From the NCBI GenBank assembly GCA_018623785.1, contig JAAZVD010000101.1:1-6079 (forward strand): a DNA stretch of 6,079 bases, in the 5' to 3' direction. The position numbers were made by a program, and so were the translations under genes. Shown here in pieces: positions 5,720-6,079 of the stretch. The DNA is from Bacteroidota bacterium. GTDB taxonomy: Bacteria > Bacteroidota > Rhodothermia > Rhodothermales > UBA10348. The notes under the pieces were generated by a model. That model ran no database searches and was not told the DNA's origin. It saw only the letters and a program-made list of their open reading frames with translations. How positions within the stretch are numbered: position 1 is the first letter of the stretch; each line of letters begins with the position of its first letter.

Positions 5720-6079
5720 TCAGGAGGGATGACCCGAATATCGGGCTTCGACAGCGTTGGTGAAATCCACGGCAACATCCGAATAAATATCGATCTGATA
5801 CGGTCGAAAAATACGCTCGGCGATGATGGCAGAAGCCGCGGTCCAGTCAGCAGCTGAGGAGAGATCCTCGATGACGGCGTTAAAAGCAACGTCATCGCCC
5901 TGAAAGAGATCTCTGACATAACGGTCCCGAAATCGAATGCTGGCACCCAGGACCACCTGTTGCAAGTCCAGCGAGGCCACATGGCCCGATGAGACCGGTT
6001 GGGGCTCTTTCGTTGCACCCGGGCCTCTCGGTACATCTGTCGGTTTTCCGAGTGGCACCCGGCTGTCCTGGGTTTGGCC
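5720..6079 (-). CDS. Unidentified protein, C-terminal 119 residues (5' end beyond right edge)
   Basis: The frame is open from the right edge to a TGA at 5720-5722. A GTG at 6058 could serve as a start, but no stop codon precedes it, and the residues before it (GQTQDSR) continue the same composition, so the gene more likely begins outside the window. Residues 1-35 are polar, with many Pro and Gly, and look like a disordered linker. From about residue 36 onward the sequence appears folded and mainly helical: [20 protein letters not shown], an acidic [15 protein letters not shown] helix, [13 protein letters not shown], and [20 protein letters not shown] near the end. There are no cysteines, no membrane span and no catalytic motif I recognise. 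It sits 44 bases upstream of the carboxylase on the same strand. I do not assign a function; the coding call rests on the open frame, its protein-like composition and its operon-like position. Confidence 0.65.
   Translation of the reverse strand, partial: GQTQDSRVPLGKPTDVPRGPGATKEPQPVSSGHVASLDLQQVVLGASIRFRDRYVRDLFQGDDVAFNAVIEDLSSAADWTAASAIIAERIFRPYQIDIYSDVAVDFTNAVEARYSGHPS

Noticed and set aside
5659..6036. A 125-codon minus-strand frame in another phase, overlapping the right-edge gene
   Set aside because: It runs into the start of pccB and has an Arg/Ser/Pro-rich composition typical of a shifted frame. The frame ending at 5720 has more protein-like helices and a clean gap before pccB.
1228..6079. 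Three copies of GGTTTGGCC (1228-1236, 1609-1617, 6071-6079)
   Set aside because: Two copies lie inside coding sequence, where the minus strand reads GGC CAA ACC for Gly-Gln-Thr. Spacing is irregular and flanks do not match, so chance is sufficient.
1..6079. Mobile element, CRISPR array, tRNA, riboswitch or defence system
   Set aside because: No terminal repeats, regularly spaced repeats, cloverleaf-like segments, transposase or integrase motifs, or nuclease/helicase motifs were seen on either strand.

Overview
This 6,079-base window reads almost entirely from the minus strand. It holds six genes: four complete and two cut by the window edges. The likely source is a chromosome of the Bacteroidota/Rhodothermota type (Rhodothermales-like), which is an inference. 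The reasons are an ECF sigma factor with the C-terminal signature SINTALGRMRYAL, known from Bacteroidota-type sigma factors; a downstream single-pass anti-sigma-like protein without the usual zinc-binding motif; a lack of clear Shine-Dalgarno sequences at most starts; and a moderately GC-rich, evenly used codon set. Nothing marks the region as mobile: there are no transposase, integrase, tRNA, rRNA or CRISPR signals, and base composition looks even throughout.

Layout in the direction of transcription (right to left). At the right edge (5720-6079) is the C-terminal end of a protein I do not recognise. After 44 bases comes a complete acyl-CoA carboxylase carboxyltransferase subunit of the propionyl-CoA carboxylase beta (PccB) type (4122-5675). 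A 211-base spacer with a stem-loop and a candidate Bacteroidota-type promoter leads to a secreted MltD-like lytic transglycosylase with four C-terminal LysM domains (1739-3910). A 187-base spacer with an imperfect inverted repeat leads to a three-gene cassette: an ECF sigma factor (946-1551), a putative membrane-anchored anti-sigma factor (284-922), and the first 78 codons of a secreted protein of unknown function (1-234) that runs off the left edge.

How the genes may work together. The carboxylase subunit belongs to propionyl-CoA/methylmalonyl-CoA metabolism and is probably unrelated to the rest. The sigma, anti-sigma and secreted-protein genes, with gaps of 23 and 49 bases, look like one envelope-signalling operon. 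The anti-sigma factor would hold the sigma factor at the membrane, and the secreted protein may be a partner or product. The lytic transglycosylase remodels peptidoglycan and sits just upstream of this operon; a functional link between wall turnover and the sigma factor is plausible but unproven.

I see no strong case for an undescribed defence or mobile system here. The points most worth following up are the non-canonical anti-sigma factor and its secreted neighbour, the cysteine pair inside the transglycosylase domain, and the unidentified protein at the right edge.
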